A DNA stretch of 64,000 nt from Mycteria americana (lineage: Eukaryota > Chordata > Aves > Ciconiiformes > Ciconiidae): positions 83,063,062-83,127,061 of the forward strand of contig NC_134367.1 of the NCBI RefSeq assembly GCF_035582795.1. Reading direction: 5' to 3'. Positions 50,199 to 61,485 of this stretch are shown one piece after another. The notes beneath the pieces are model-generated. The model searched no databases and was not told the origin of the DNA. It saw nothing but the letters and a program-made list of their open reading frames with translations. Every line of letters begins with the position of its first letter. The stretch's first letter is position 1. A program made the position numbers and the translations under genes.

Positions 50199-51119
50199 TT
50201 AACTACAACCACCTCCACGGTCACAGTTGTCATTGCCCCTGAGGGCAGAAACCACAATAAAACCTAGACCCAGGAGCAGCAGCACTGCGCCAGCCGCGCC
50301 TGCTGCATGCCCTGGGCTGGGATGCTGAGATGTTTGGGCTGCTGAGCTGCTGGGTGTGGGGCTGCGGGGATGCTGAGCTGCAGAGCTGCGGAGCTTTGGG
50401 GCTGCTGTACAGCTTGGATGTCGTGCTGGATGGTGGGCTGCGGGGATGCTGGGCTGCAGGGATGCTGGGCTGTGGGGATGCTGGGTGGTAGGGCTGCAGG
50501 GCTGCAGGATTCCTGGGCTGTAGGGCTGCAGGGACGCTGGGCTGAGGGGATGCTGAGATTCAGGGATTTGGGGCTGGATGCAAGGCTGTGGGTCTGCAGG
50601 GCTACAGCACTGGACGTTTGGATGCAGGTCTGCCGGTGTGCTTGGCTGTGGGACTGCTGGGACGCTGGGCTGGGGGAATATGAGGCTGCTGGGTGGTGGG
50701 CATGTGGAAACGATGGGCTGGAGGGCTGGGGGCTGGGTCCAAGGCTGCAGGGGTGCCGGGTGGAGGGGCTGCAGGACTGCGGAGCTGCGTGCAGGTCTGC
50801 CGGGCTGCGGGGCTGGATGCTGGGCTGTGAGGCTGCGGGGCTGAAGGCGGGTGGGGGCTGTGGGCATGCGGAGCTGCTGGGCTGGGCTGGGTGCGGGGCG
50901 GCGGAGATGCCGGGATGCGGGGCTGGATGCGGGGCTGGATGCGGGCCGGCGGGCGGGTTGCGGCAGCGGCGGCCGCCCCCTGCTGTCGGTGCCGCCGCGG
51001 CGCCGGGCTGCGGCCGGGGGGCGGCCCGGGGGCGGGACGGGGCGGTGCCGGTGCCGGTGCCGGTGCCGGTGCCGGTGCCGGTGCCGGCGCCGGTGCCGGC
51101 CTGCCCTGCGGGGGAGCAT
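50199..51119 (-). CDS. Hypothetical Pro-rich repeat protein with C-terminal hydrophobic segment (doubtful)
   Basis: Reading from the first ATG of the longer frame gives 306 residues: a His/Arg-rich stretch from the hexamer array, then about 200 residues of Pro/Ser/Ala/Gln-rich octapeptide-like repeat, then GAAGAVLLLLGLGFIVVSAL (50241-50300) and a short Cys/Gly tail (NDNCDRGGGCS). The hydrophobic segment lies outside the repeat and could be a tail anchor. There is no signal peptide at this start. No family is recognised, and codon periodicity cannot be judged within the repeat. The frame may be entirely non-functional. Confidence 0.2.
   Translation of the reverse strand: MLPRRAGRHRRRHRHRHRHRHRHRHRPVPPPGRPPAAARRRGGTDSRGRPPLPQPARRPASSPASSPASRHLRRPAPSPAQQLRMPTAPTRLQPRSLTAQHPAPQPGRPARSSAVLQPLHPAPLQPWTQPPALQPIVSTCPPPSSLIFPQPSVPAVPQPSTPADLHPNVQCCSPADPQPCIQPQIPESQHPLSPASLQPYSPGILQPCSPTTQHPHSPASLQPSIPAAHHPARHPSCTAAPKLRSSAAQHPRSPTPSSSAAQTSQHPSPGHAAGAAGAVLLLLGLGFIVVSALRGNDNCDRGGGCS
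50325..50890. repeat. Degenerate 8-bp minisatellite (GGGCTGCA / GGGATGCT)
   Basis: A plus-strand octamer repeat with alternating GGGCTGCA, GGGATGCT and GGGCTGTG units, often paired as 16-mers. It is best preserved at about 50430-50560 and more degraded on both sides. The unit has no stop in any frame, so all three minus frames and some plus frames stay open across it. Confidence 0.85.
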
Positions 51120-51300
51120 CTCCCCGGCCGCATGCCGGTGCGGAGCCGGGGGCAGGGCCGGGGGCGCCGCCCTGCGCCGGGAGCTGCCCCGGTCCCGCTG
51201 CCTGTGCGAGGCGGCGGCGACACCCCTTTGCTTTGGGCCTGGCAGGCTGTAGGGCTGCCCCCGCTCTCTGCCCTGGCACGCCTGTCCCGTTTTGGCCGTA
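50930..51300. promoter_or_regulatory. Orphan CpG island
   Basis: A GC-rich, CpG-dense block about 17 kb from RHOU and 12 kb from the end of EXOC8, attached to neither. CpG islands in vertebrates usually mark promoters. Orientation is uncertain: a minus-strand unit could end at the AATAAA near 49757, whereas on the plus strand a donor-like CCGT|GTAAGA lies at about 51379-51384. Confidence 0.55.
51044..51097. repeat. GGTGCC hexamer microsatellite
   Basis: Nine hexamer units, seven perfect GGTGCC then GGCGCC and GGTGCC, inside the orphan CpG island. On the minus strand it would encode alternating His-Arg, Gly-Thr or Pro-Ala-type dipeptides according to frame. Confidence 0.9.
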
Positions 51301-51385
51301 GCAGCGGCCCGAATTTGCAAGATCCCGACATATCGCGGGTTTTGTCTTTTTTCCCTTTGTGCCTAGAGCCTGCATTTTCCGTGTA

Positions 51386-54300
51386 AGATGTCCTGTGGTG
51401 CCATCAGGTTACTGATTTATACCATTAGTCACAGCTTAGAGATCACAGCATCGCACTCGGGGGCGATTTGTCCACTAGCTGCAGTCACTCACAGGACGCC
51501 AAGCCTTGGCATCGTCCCCGTCTTCAGCTTGCTGTGGCCGTGTGCGTAGCGGAGCTACGAGCAGGAATGGCAGCCGGTGTCCTCAGCACTCCTCTTTTCC
51601 AAACTGCAGGGCATCCCCATTAAGCAGCACAACGAAATTGTGCTTATAGGTAGTTCAATGGATCTAACTTTCCTTCCCCCGGGGACCACCGGGACACTCA
51701 TACAAGCCCTGCAAGCTCCCTAGCCACCCATGGTGGGGCTATTGTTATTCTCTTATTGTATACTTTTGCTTCCTACCCCAAAAAAGCTCCACTATCAGAA
51801 GTGTCCTGGTGTAAGTACAAATAGGCCATGCTGCACTCATTTCTTAATCTCCTCTTGGATGAACTAGATAATTACTCACCTGGTTAACTACTTCTCATCA
51901 AATATAGAAAATCCTAGCCCCTAGGACACTGCACAGAGTACAGTGAGTTTCCTAGCGCTGTCCTGTGCCACTTAGGCAGTGTTAGCAGCACAGCTAGAGC
52001 TCAGGGAGCGAGATCCAGTACAGCGTGTTTCTCAGCCCTCACATGCTCTGTGGACCACTTTCGGAGTCTTTTCAAACAGCCAGAACCTGGTGCTTGCACC
52101 GCTTACAAACAGCAGGAGGAAAACACACTGGGTTTTACCCAGTTTTAATGTGCAGACCCCAATATTTTCCAGCAGAGGTGCAGACCATCTATCATGAATT
52201 TGAGGCAACTGACAACAGGGTGGATTTTCTCAGCTCCCTTTCCCCTACAGATAACCCATAGATCCCCTCAGGGCCTGCAGACAATAGGTTGCAAACTGTT
52301 GGCATTGATAGATGAGCTTCCTCCCCCTCCACGCAGCCTAGAAAAGTGCTTGCTTGTCTCTTACTTAAACAAATTAAATATTCCAACCCCAAACAATGCT
52401 AGAGCTAATAATGGAAACAGGGATGGTTTAGGATTTGAGTCTCCTACCTCCTGATCCATTCCATCCCCACCCCTCTGTTCTGGCACCCAGTTCTTAGATT
52501 TTCTTTTAATAACAAAGTGCACAGATGTGTGGATGCGTGCCTGTGCGCACACTTGCAATATTAACCAGAACACCTGAATGAGGTGAGGGACAAAAAAATC
52601 ATTCCAAAGGTACCAGTGTTTCAACTGTGGCCTTGATGCAGAGTTTGAGCTGGCAAGATGGGGAATTACAGTCTTTTGTACAACAGCAGCAAGAAAAAAA
52701 ATCTCTTTTTGCCTTTCCTACGCCTAAGAGGCTCTTCTGCCTCAGCCGACCGATACTCTCTGTATCAGCTCCCAGGGATGGGAGCCGGTCATAGGCAGAA
52801 TGAAACATGTATAGCTGCAGCACCAGCATGAATGCAGATATACAGACGCAAGGACGCATTTAGTGCTGTAGACTCCTGGAGGCAAGCTTGGCTTGCGGCT
52901 CCCATACCTGTGTGCCAAGGTACTTCTATGCACTGCAGTATAGACGTGTTCAAACCCTTGCACCACAAAATACCGGAACTATCTTAAGGGTGGGAAAGCA
53001 TCTGGCTAGCAAACAAGCTTTGTGTGTTTGGGCCTGGCTCTTTTAAAAACCTTGTTTCTTCCAGAATATTGGAAGTAATGAAAGTGCCTGCAGTAAAATA
53101 CCCGATAAGCCTCTCCCCCTCTATGGAAAGGGTAAATGCACGTCATTTTCCAATTAGCTCTTGCTCTGAGCAATTATGTTGATCAAATAATTGAATAAGT
53201 GACAGGAATGTGAATTCTGGAGACAGTTAATTTCATTCATCTGCCAGTTTATAGCTTGACTTGCATGAACACATAAACCAGGCTAATGTGTTATTTATAA
53301 CTTTGAAAATACAATTATAATAGTCAAACATGAAGAGTTGTGTGTGCAGAGAGGAAGGTTTCTGCTAGTAAATTATAATAATAGCATAATGAGGGAGTTT
53401 GTTGTTTCTAGCCAGCATGTAGGACAGGAAGGATGTGTGGCTTATGTTTGAAAAAGGGAACAAGGCTGGTGTCAGCGTTAGCAGGGCGGGAAACGGCCCT
53501 GGCCTGAATGTGGGGCAGAGGGGCAGCCGAAGCCTTACCCTCCTGTTTTGTGAGACACGGCGTATGTGCTGCCCCAGGGACTGTCAATGAGGGCTAAACA
53601 TCCCCCCAGCTCTCCCTGCCCTGGTACGCACACGCCTCTCTCAAAGTGAAGCTGAACATCGTTTCTGAGGGAGAACCAGGACTGTGATCCTTTGCATGGA
53701 GGTGGGTGCAAAAGAGACAAACTAGGTGTTTCCTACTTGGGATCAGTCTTGGGCGAGCACCAGGGTGCTCTGGAGATAAACCCAGTTGAGCGTGCTTGAC
53801 ATCGAGGTACTGGAACACCCCTCACAAACCTGGTCCTGACTTCCATCAAAAGCACCAACCCTGCTTGGGAGTTTTCTTCAGAAGTAATAATAATAACAAT
53901 TAAAAAAAGAGCTCAGCAGGAAAACAAACCATTTGTTTTTCTTCTTAAAGCTATCTTTAGATTGTCTTAACTGATTGTACCTTTTATCTGAACCCCCTGT
54001 AGCAACCTGGCCTCCCATCCAACAGGAACTAATTAGCAGAGATACACAGTAATAGAAGTAGTGCGCAGGCATGAGCCATCGCCTCGCAGGGAGTATTACC
54101 TGGAGGAGCGCTACGCTGACTGCAAGGAGGAAATTTGTGCAATTAATTGCTTCCTGATTAAAGGCATTTGCAGTCTGGCCCTTACATCTTCAAGGTCTAA
54201 AAACACATGCTGAGTTAAATATGGAATTTGCCCACAGTAGTCAAAAACATTGCCCCAGACAGCAGGATTCGGTGCTGTAATTTTGGTTGGGAATAAACAC

Positions 54301-54497
54301 TTTCCTGTCTAAGCATATTATACCCCAAGCCAAGTATGTAGAAAGTGCTCCAGTCTAAACTAAAGGGCCACAGAAGGTCTTACGTGGGTTTAAAACAGTT
54401 TCTAAATCAGTTTAGTTGAACCCGTAGCATTTTCCTGTGAGGACACGATCTTAGGGGAATTAATTTCAGAGAGCGTGAGGCAGCAGAGCCAGAACCG
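51386..54497. other. Intergenic, nothing recognised apart from a possible MITE scrap
   Basis: The part at 53.04-53.40 kb is AT-rich with several TAATT-type motifs and no repeats, which makes it a candidate noncoding conserved element only. No gene is supported. Confidence 0.5.
52855..52960. mobile_element. Possible MITE remnant with GCTGTAGAC / TATAGACGTG ends
   Basis: Contains GCTGTAGACTCC at the left and CACTGCAGTATAGACGTG at the right, resembling the 8.02-kb remnant. Highly diverged, and the call rests only on these short matches. Confidence 0.25.
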
Positions 54498-54519
54498 CCC
54501 CCCCCCCCCCCCCCCCCCC
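54498..54519. repeat. Homopolymer C22
   Basis: Twenty-two uninterrupted C followed by GGG. It is intergenic, between the 50-51 kb candidate unit and EXOC8. Confidence 0.9.
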
Positions 54520-57500
54520 GGGACATCTCAGGCTGGAAGGCTATTTAAATGGTAATAAACTTCAGGGGAAAACAAAAAATGGTGATCGATTACAGGCACA
54601 CCAGGAGAGGGGCTATTTGGTGTGAAGATGCCAGGCGGTGGCGCAGGGGCCTTCTGCCTACCGTGCACATCACTTGTCACCAAGCAGACAAGATGGGGTT
54701 TAATCCCACCGAGGGAGGAGACCTATTTCAGGCCAGGTGGACGGCAGGCGGGCAGCGCGGGCGGTGGAGGCACTGGGTTTGGGTAAAACGAGGGAGGATG
54801 GAGGTGTGACAGGAGGCTGGGACTGCCGCTCCTGCTGCCAGCCAGCACCGGTGTCGGGCGCAGGTGGAGCCACGTCCCGGAACAGCAGCTGATCCATCCT
54901 CGCTGTGCACCCTTCGTTAAGCATCGTAGTTTTCCCGAGGGCATTTCCTCCACCCTACCGCAGTGCCACATATCGCATCCGGTCAGATGAAGCAACTTTA
55001 GTTTAGCGTGTCCAACGCTATTATCGCTGCCTCCTGGAAAGTTGCAATGCTGGTGATTTATGGAGCCTGCTGCTCCCACTGAAGAAGGGGAAGGCTTTGT
55101 TTGGGACCACAGTTTGTCACCCTAGAGCTGAGGTGTCACAGAAATGCACACTTTGTTTGCTCATGTGCTGCTGTTCTCTAGTAACGCCCCCCTGTCGCTT
55201 CTTTGCCGGTTGGTTTTGTGAATTCAACAGAAATTTGCTGATGCTCCATGCATGAAAAGCACTTTAACATCTAATTAACTCTGAGTATAGGAGTGGGCCT
55301 CTCAAATTCAGGGGGACATATTATGCTCTTCAGTGCGTGCTTAAGCACCTTGCTGGATGGAAGTCGGAGGGACAAAGATTGCAGATCTTTCCTTGCAACC
55401 CCCCCAATCCCCCTCCTCCCCACGTACATTGTCATTAGTGAGGCAGGCAGGGAGGTATATGGCCTGAATTACGTTAAGACAGATGCATGGACTGTAATTT
55501 AACATGCAGTTTGGCCTCCTTCCTCCACAAAGCCAATCTGGCACCTCTGCTGGAGAAGTTACATTGCGGAGTGGGAAAACAAACAATCCTGCCGATTGTT
55601 AGTGGGAGGAAAAAAAAAAGCAGAACAGGAGCTGCTTATCAGAGACCCACATTTTGAGAGGAAAATTCACTGAATCCTGAGGAAGGAAGGATTCTCTGCA
55701 GAGCTTCAAGTACTCTCCTGACAACCCCATCCTGCAGGGTCTGGGGCAGGGAGCTGGGCCCCTTCCTATTGTGAAAACTGGGTCCAAAAGCTGAAAATGA
55801 ACATAACAACAGGAGTCCCCAGACTGCAACAGTGCTGTAAAGCTGTCATTAAAAAAACCCGAAACGCGTTAGTCTTAACAAATCTGACTGGCACAGACAG
55901 TTGTCTATGAATTGTGGTTTTAGAAACAGTAGGAATGACTCAAAGCCCAGAGAACATGAAGTCGGGAAGTGTTTGAGGCACAGTTTTCCCTCGGCCCATA
56001 GTCAGGCTGGGGAATGTCTGAAGTTCAGATTTCAATTTTGCCCAAGTTTGCAGGTGTTTAGATTCACATGCCTCGTATCGCAAAGGATTTGGCTAACTCT
56101 CTGTCACCTTCATGAGATTTCTGATTTTGACTGGGTCAGCTTTCTGGGACGACAGAGAAAGAACTGTGTGCTGGTGCAACTAGCTGAAGAGCTGCACGAT
56201 TTATTTTTTTAAATAACTTGAAATCATCATTAATCCAAACATGTCCAAGGACTTTCCAAGCAGCAGTGAAGTTAATGCTACCTGCTCTTCTCCCTGGTCC
56301 ACCTCCCTAACGCAATACATTCAAAAATCACATGCCAACATATTAGTACATCTGAACAATATTCCCAACAGCCGCAAGGCCAAATTATATTTTGGGTAAT
56401 CTTCGCCGATGCCTCAGAGTCCAGCTCCTGCCATGACATGAAGAGATTAATATCTCAGCTTTCATACCTGCTTTTAACTCTTGTACTGGTCTATGAGAAC
56501 AAATTGAATGCAATCGTATCTGCTTGCATGTACAGCGGATGCCTGTTTTCCCTGCGCCAAGGTGATGGTCACCAATGCAGAGTTCTTGTGGGACCCCCCA
56601 CTAGTAACCATGTGCCATCACAGCTCTCTTCAAGTAATTTGGGGAGCAAGTTCTCTCCATCCTCCCATATAATCTTCTGCTTGGGTGAGAAGTGGGATGC
56701 TCAGGCCATCGAAAAGAATGCAGCTGTGATCCAGCCACTGCATGGGGAGGGAGACAGGATAAATACCACAGGGTCACAGAAGGGTGATCTAAAATTGCCT
56801 TAAAGCTGTCCTGATCAGCCACGTAAACCACAGGGAAGGGGAATACTGCTCAGTGGTCAGCACAGGCCAGGCCTCTTGCTAGTACTTTCTCTCTGCTGTG
56901 TCAAACAGAGCACATCTGTAACAGAGAATCTAGTTCAGCCTGTAACGCTGAAGTTGAGAACTGTATTACAGGGCACTTTGCGGCCACTGAAGTTGTATTA
57001 GCAAAGTTTCCTAAATACTCAAGAGGTAATTACTCTGTGTCTGAGGTGGCTCAATCAAATTCTCATATATTACTCTAGTCAGCATCCCTTGTAATTATAA
57101 AGGGCGTAAATCTATTTTCACAAAAACAGTATACTACATAAGATTGGGAAACATTCTTTCCACAGTTTGTGGTGTTTCTCTCTCCACTACCTTTCAGAGT
57201 TTGTAGGGATTGAATGCGTATCACAACTCTTAAACCTCTGAGGAAATGTATGTGTCTACAGGCTATGCTCACAAAGCTCCTTGACAGAAAAGCCCCATTC
57301 TGGATTTGATTTTCTTCGGAGAAAACACACTGGGAGTTTGCGGAACTACTAATATTTTTAAGTAAACAGTAACCCAACTAAAACATAAGAGTTAGGCAGC
57401 AAAGGGAATGTAAAGAGTGCATAAGTTATCAAGATAGGTGGTGGGGACCTTCTGCATTACTGTGCTGGAGTGCAAAGCTGCATTATGAGCATGAGCTCTC

Positions 57501-58194
57501 ATTGGAATTTCAGTCCAATATTGAAGTAAAAATGACAAGATGCCACACAAGCTTGACTTTGAGTAGTCATTAAGCTGAACATCTTACACGAGACAGCTGA
57601 GGCTGGGACAAGCGACTTTTCACATCTCTGCAGGGGCTTGCAGTCTAGCAGACCGTCTCAGGCAGAACAAAATTCGCATGTTGGTGCATACCTTTAGAAA
57701 AAGTAGAAAGCTGAGATCCTCTGCAGGGTCCCTGCCAACAGTATAGAAACACAGCAGGAAGAGAAAACATGAAGCATTAAGAAATTAACAGTACAAAATT
57801 TAGAAAATGCAGAAGAAAAGCACTACAAAGGAAGGAAAGAGAGCTGACCCCAACATCCGAATTGTTCGGTGCAGCACCTTAATTCCCCAACGTGCTACAA
57901 AAACATCCCAAGCCACACCGCGAGGTAGCGCAGATTTAATGTCCGTGCCTGCCCACGGCAGACTGAAGTTTCAATGGACAAAACTCCACCTAGTGAGGAG
58001 ATGGACTGTACTGCGCATTCAGCATTCAAGTTAACTATGAAGGGACTCCGGTGACAAAATGATCTCTGGAAGGTAACAAACCCTACAGCGTTATGCTGCC
58101 CTGGTGTTGGTAAGGTCTCACATACCTACCCGAAGTCCCACTAGACTGGACTACAGCCTCTCCTCAATTTGAATGAGATACAGTGTTGAGAACT
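54520..58194. other. Intergenic downstream of EXOC8, nothing recognised
   Basis: Mixed composition, becoming AT-rich to the right. The plus-strand frame beginning at 56438 starts with a hydrophobic stretch (LLLTLVLVY) but has no family resemblance and is probably chance. I find no terminal exon of GNPAT, the gene next to EXOC8 in human. Confidence 0.5.
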
Positions 58195-61100
58195 ATTTTC
58201 TTCCAACTTCACTTTATTAAGGCACAGGCTGACTTTGTAATAATGTAACTGAAGTGACATCACTTGGCTTTCATCACCTCCCTGCCTCTTACATCTCCCC
58301 CACAAACGACTGACCTGAAGCTCTTTGACTTCAGTGGAAATTTATTAGTGGACCTGAACTTTGAACCAACATCCCCTTTCTGATGATCATGTAATAAAAC
58401 CAGAAATACACCACTAGTGTTGTATGTCCAAAAGTTTTAATACATGGTCCTCACTGTTCAGAAAAGTTATTGCATTAAATTTTAATACATAAATTCATCT
58501 CAATTAAAAAAAAAAAATCTTCATTTTACACATCACAATTTTGTCACAGCAGCTAAAGGAAACCAGATTTTATATGCAATTGTCTCAAAACAAAAAAAAA
58601 AAATACGACCAGTTCTTCCCCAAATCAACAAAACTGCTATCGTATTATTCAGTAGTTACTGCAAATCCCAACTTGAATAACACTATCCCCACAAGTGTAC
58701 AGCTCAGGAAAAGAAAAGTGCTGTTCCAATTACCATCTGCAAATCTGAAATTTATTAAACCACGACCCTCAGCATATGTTGACTTTTTCTGTTAACTGAA
58801 TTAACATACAAAGCATGTTTAATTTAAGTGCACACCATTTTCCTTAAGTCATTGGTTTTCTTTTATTATGACTCGAATAGATTCACAAGTTACAAAATAT
58901 CCATGCTACCTACAGCAGTTTATACAAATCCACAGGTGTGTTTGAATTGTGACAGGCACACGACATTTGCTCACCCAAAGGAAAGGCCAGATTCCCTGAT
59001 CCATTAAAACCAACATCCACATAAGCCCACTGCTCCATGGATGACGGCAGAGACAAAATCAGTAGGCCCTGTGTGCCGTAAATAGATTGATGAAGGGAGC
59101 AGTGACAGAGGCATAACAGAGCACATGGCAGAATTACATTCGACATTTCATCCTTTGATGAGGATGTGCTACACCAGTTTGCAATAGAAGCATGAATAGG
59201 GCTCTCCTCCTATTCAATCTTATGCCAGAGCTGGGAATCAGGAAACTGCAATTCAGCTTCTCACACAAAATCTTCAAGCGTCACAATAATCAGAGTCGTG
59301 ACCTGCAGTTCCACAGCTTACCCTTCTCTTGCACAGAAAAAAAAAAAAAAAAAAGTTTACATAAGGCGCATCTGTACTTATTCTGTGCCCACAAGATGCT
59401 TTCCTCTGCTGTAAAGAAAACAATAAAATATACCTGTCTTCAGAGAAAAAAAAGCCCTCCCTTCTCCCTCTCCTCCAAAATACCCGTCATCATGGAGAGC
59501 TCTCACTTATAATCCACTTGAAAATATTTCTCAAAATTAAGTTAAGGCCAGGTTGCTACCTTTGCCCACTTTAAACAGATGACAGACAATATATTATTTT
59601 GATATACTTCCCTAGGTTCTGAGAGTTCACTAGTGAAATAACACCTGTGCAACTCTCTCTTGGAGATAACGTTCATACAAGTTCTAAGTCTCACTGTCCC
59701 TGTACCTTAAAATAAAACTCTAGGTATTTCAGTGGTTTTCAATTTGTTGTACATTTTTTCCTGTGATTTGCTAGCAAAAGGCTCGAATACTGGAGAGCAA
59801 GTGAGCAGAGACAGTAGGATGCTTTTCAAAATCTGACAGTTCAAAAAGCATCCAAAGAGCAAGAGAAAGAAAACTAGCTATTAAAGTGAAAACTGCATTG
59901 AACTAGCACTGTGAAAATAGGGAGAAATGAAGAAGCTCCAGTATAAGCAGTTATGCAGAATGTTTTACTAGTGATATCTTTTGTTTGTTCAGCCAGTCAC
60001 AAGGCATTCATTACCATGATACAAATTGCAAAAGCTTTCATTTGAAAGCGCAAGAGGAACAGGATACTCAGTTATTCCAGTTAAGAACACTCATTGAGAG
60101 TCTACTACAAGGTTACTTAGCTGTAACATGATTTTCTCACAATTAAGAAAGTCTGCACTAAAGGGGAAGAAGTCTACACAGCTTAGAAGATGATGCTGAC
60201 AGCTTTCTAAAGCCAGCCTTTACACAAGACTTGGCTTATCTTATTTTCAGAGACACATACTGAATGAGATAGCCATCACCTTCAACCCAAACAAACAAGC
60301 ATTTGCATAAACTTCCCCCATCTACATTAGAGTTCCCAACCAAGCACAGTCTTTGTGTTTTCTGCAAAAAAGACAGTTCTTCTTGGTTATTGCTGTATTA
60401 TAGGAAATGATGCTAATATTTGCTGGAGAAACAGAGTGTATATTTTGAAGATCGCATCATTTACAAAAAGCCTCACACCCAGTCTCTTCATCTTGTGCTG
60501 CTTCTGTACAGCAAAACCAGCATTCTGTTTCTTCCAAACGAAACAGTACCTTCAGACCCTCTCCCTGCCCTGCACGTCTCAAGAGCATTTATGCCTCTTG
60601 ACTATGGTTTCTACTAGTAGGTAATGGCCCATAATGCATTTATGACAGCACCTCAAGCAAGAGTGCATAATTCATCAAATGGACTTGACCCCCATGAAGT
60701 CCATGAGAAAACAAGGAAGGGGAACACAAAGGGAAAGGGTAGAAAGTTATTCTCACTTCTCCTCTGAAGGGAACAAATGTTTCTGACAGTAGAAGGTTTG
60801 TTTTCAGAGAGCTGTAATTTAAGGTGACAGGCCAGCTTATTAAATAGAAGAAGTCCCTTCACTCAAACACAAAAACCTATGCAAAAAATATTTTTAATTT
60901 AGAACTACCTCTGAAATGAATGAAGAGAATTTGAATGTTGGAGAAACTGAAGAGTCTGCACTACCAAACAAATCAGACTGTGCAAATCCAGGTTGTTTAT
61001 CTGCAGTGCTGAGTCACATCGGGATGGTGGATGTGCCTCACCAAATACCACACCCTCGGAGCATTTCAGCACTTCCCCTCCTACCAGAAAACTGCCTTAA

Positions 61101-61485
61101 AAAAAGAATTCCTACAGTGACATGATAAGAAGTGATCTTTTCCTGCCATACGGTGTACGCATATTTAAGACTTTCACAAACATTTGGCCGCAATTGTATA
61201 TTATAGTATTTCCCAAGCCACAAACACTACACAAGCCATTCTTACAGGATATGCTGTCCAAGGACATCTGACCTCAGCCTTACTTCTCGCTCCCCTACCC
61301 ACCATCCACCAAGAAAAGTGTTGCATCCTTGCAGGCTTTGATTGTAAGTCTTCAGCTTCTGGAATGCAGCAGTTAGAATTCTGCATTTTTCAGGTACTCA
61401 AAAAAAAAATTTAGTTCATATATTCAAGGTACAACATTTTCAGCAAGTGCTTTCACACTCTTTTTATAAGAACAGTTAGGTCACT
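58195..61485 (-). other. EXOC8: Probable EXOC8 3'UTR (AT-rich block)
   Basis: AT-rich sequence with no convincing coding frame directly downstream of the EXOC8 stop. Candidate minus-strand signals are AATAAA at 58862-58867, 58751-58756 and 58213-58218, and ATTAAA at 58481-58486 and 58436-58441. The true end cannot be chosen from sequence alone. A 20-base A run occurs at 59335-59354 (plus strand). Confidence 0.5.

Larger units (their letters stand above)
49757..51331 (-). other. Candidate minus-strand transcription unit with repeat-rich frame
   Basis: No known gene is recognised. From upstream to downstream on the minus strand: orphan CpG island (about 50.93-51.3 kb), GGTGCC hexamer array, an 8-bp minisatellite open in all frames, a short hydrophobic frame ending at a TAA (50199), about 440 bases of ordinary sequence, then AATAAA near 49757-49762. 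The frame ending at 50199 runs 373 codons from a TTG; its first ATG (51119, G at -3) would give 306 residues. A second frame from an ATG at 51331 gives 355 residues, rich in Ser/Thr/Pro. Because the repeat unit is not a multiple of three and lacks stops, long frames are expected by chance. An alternative is a noncoding RNA or a terminal exon beginning at about 50238 (acceptor CCCTCAG|GGG). Confidence 0.3.

Noticed and set aside
50370-51386. A 338-codon plus-strand frame over the minisatellite
   Set aside because: It consists of Gly/Cys/Trp-rich repeat translation, and the octamer repeat keeps frames open on this strand too. Nothing outside the repeat looks protein-like.
56438-56803. Possible small secreted protein, beginning with a hydrophobic stretch
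   Set aside because: The hydrophobic run is short, the remainder has no recognisable features, there is no CpG island or poly(A) context, and a frame of this length is expected by chance.
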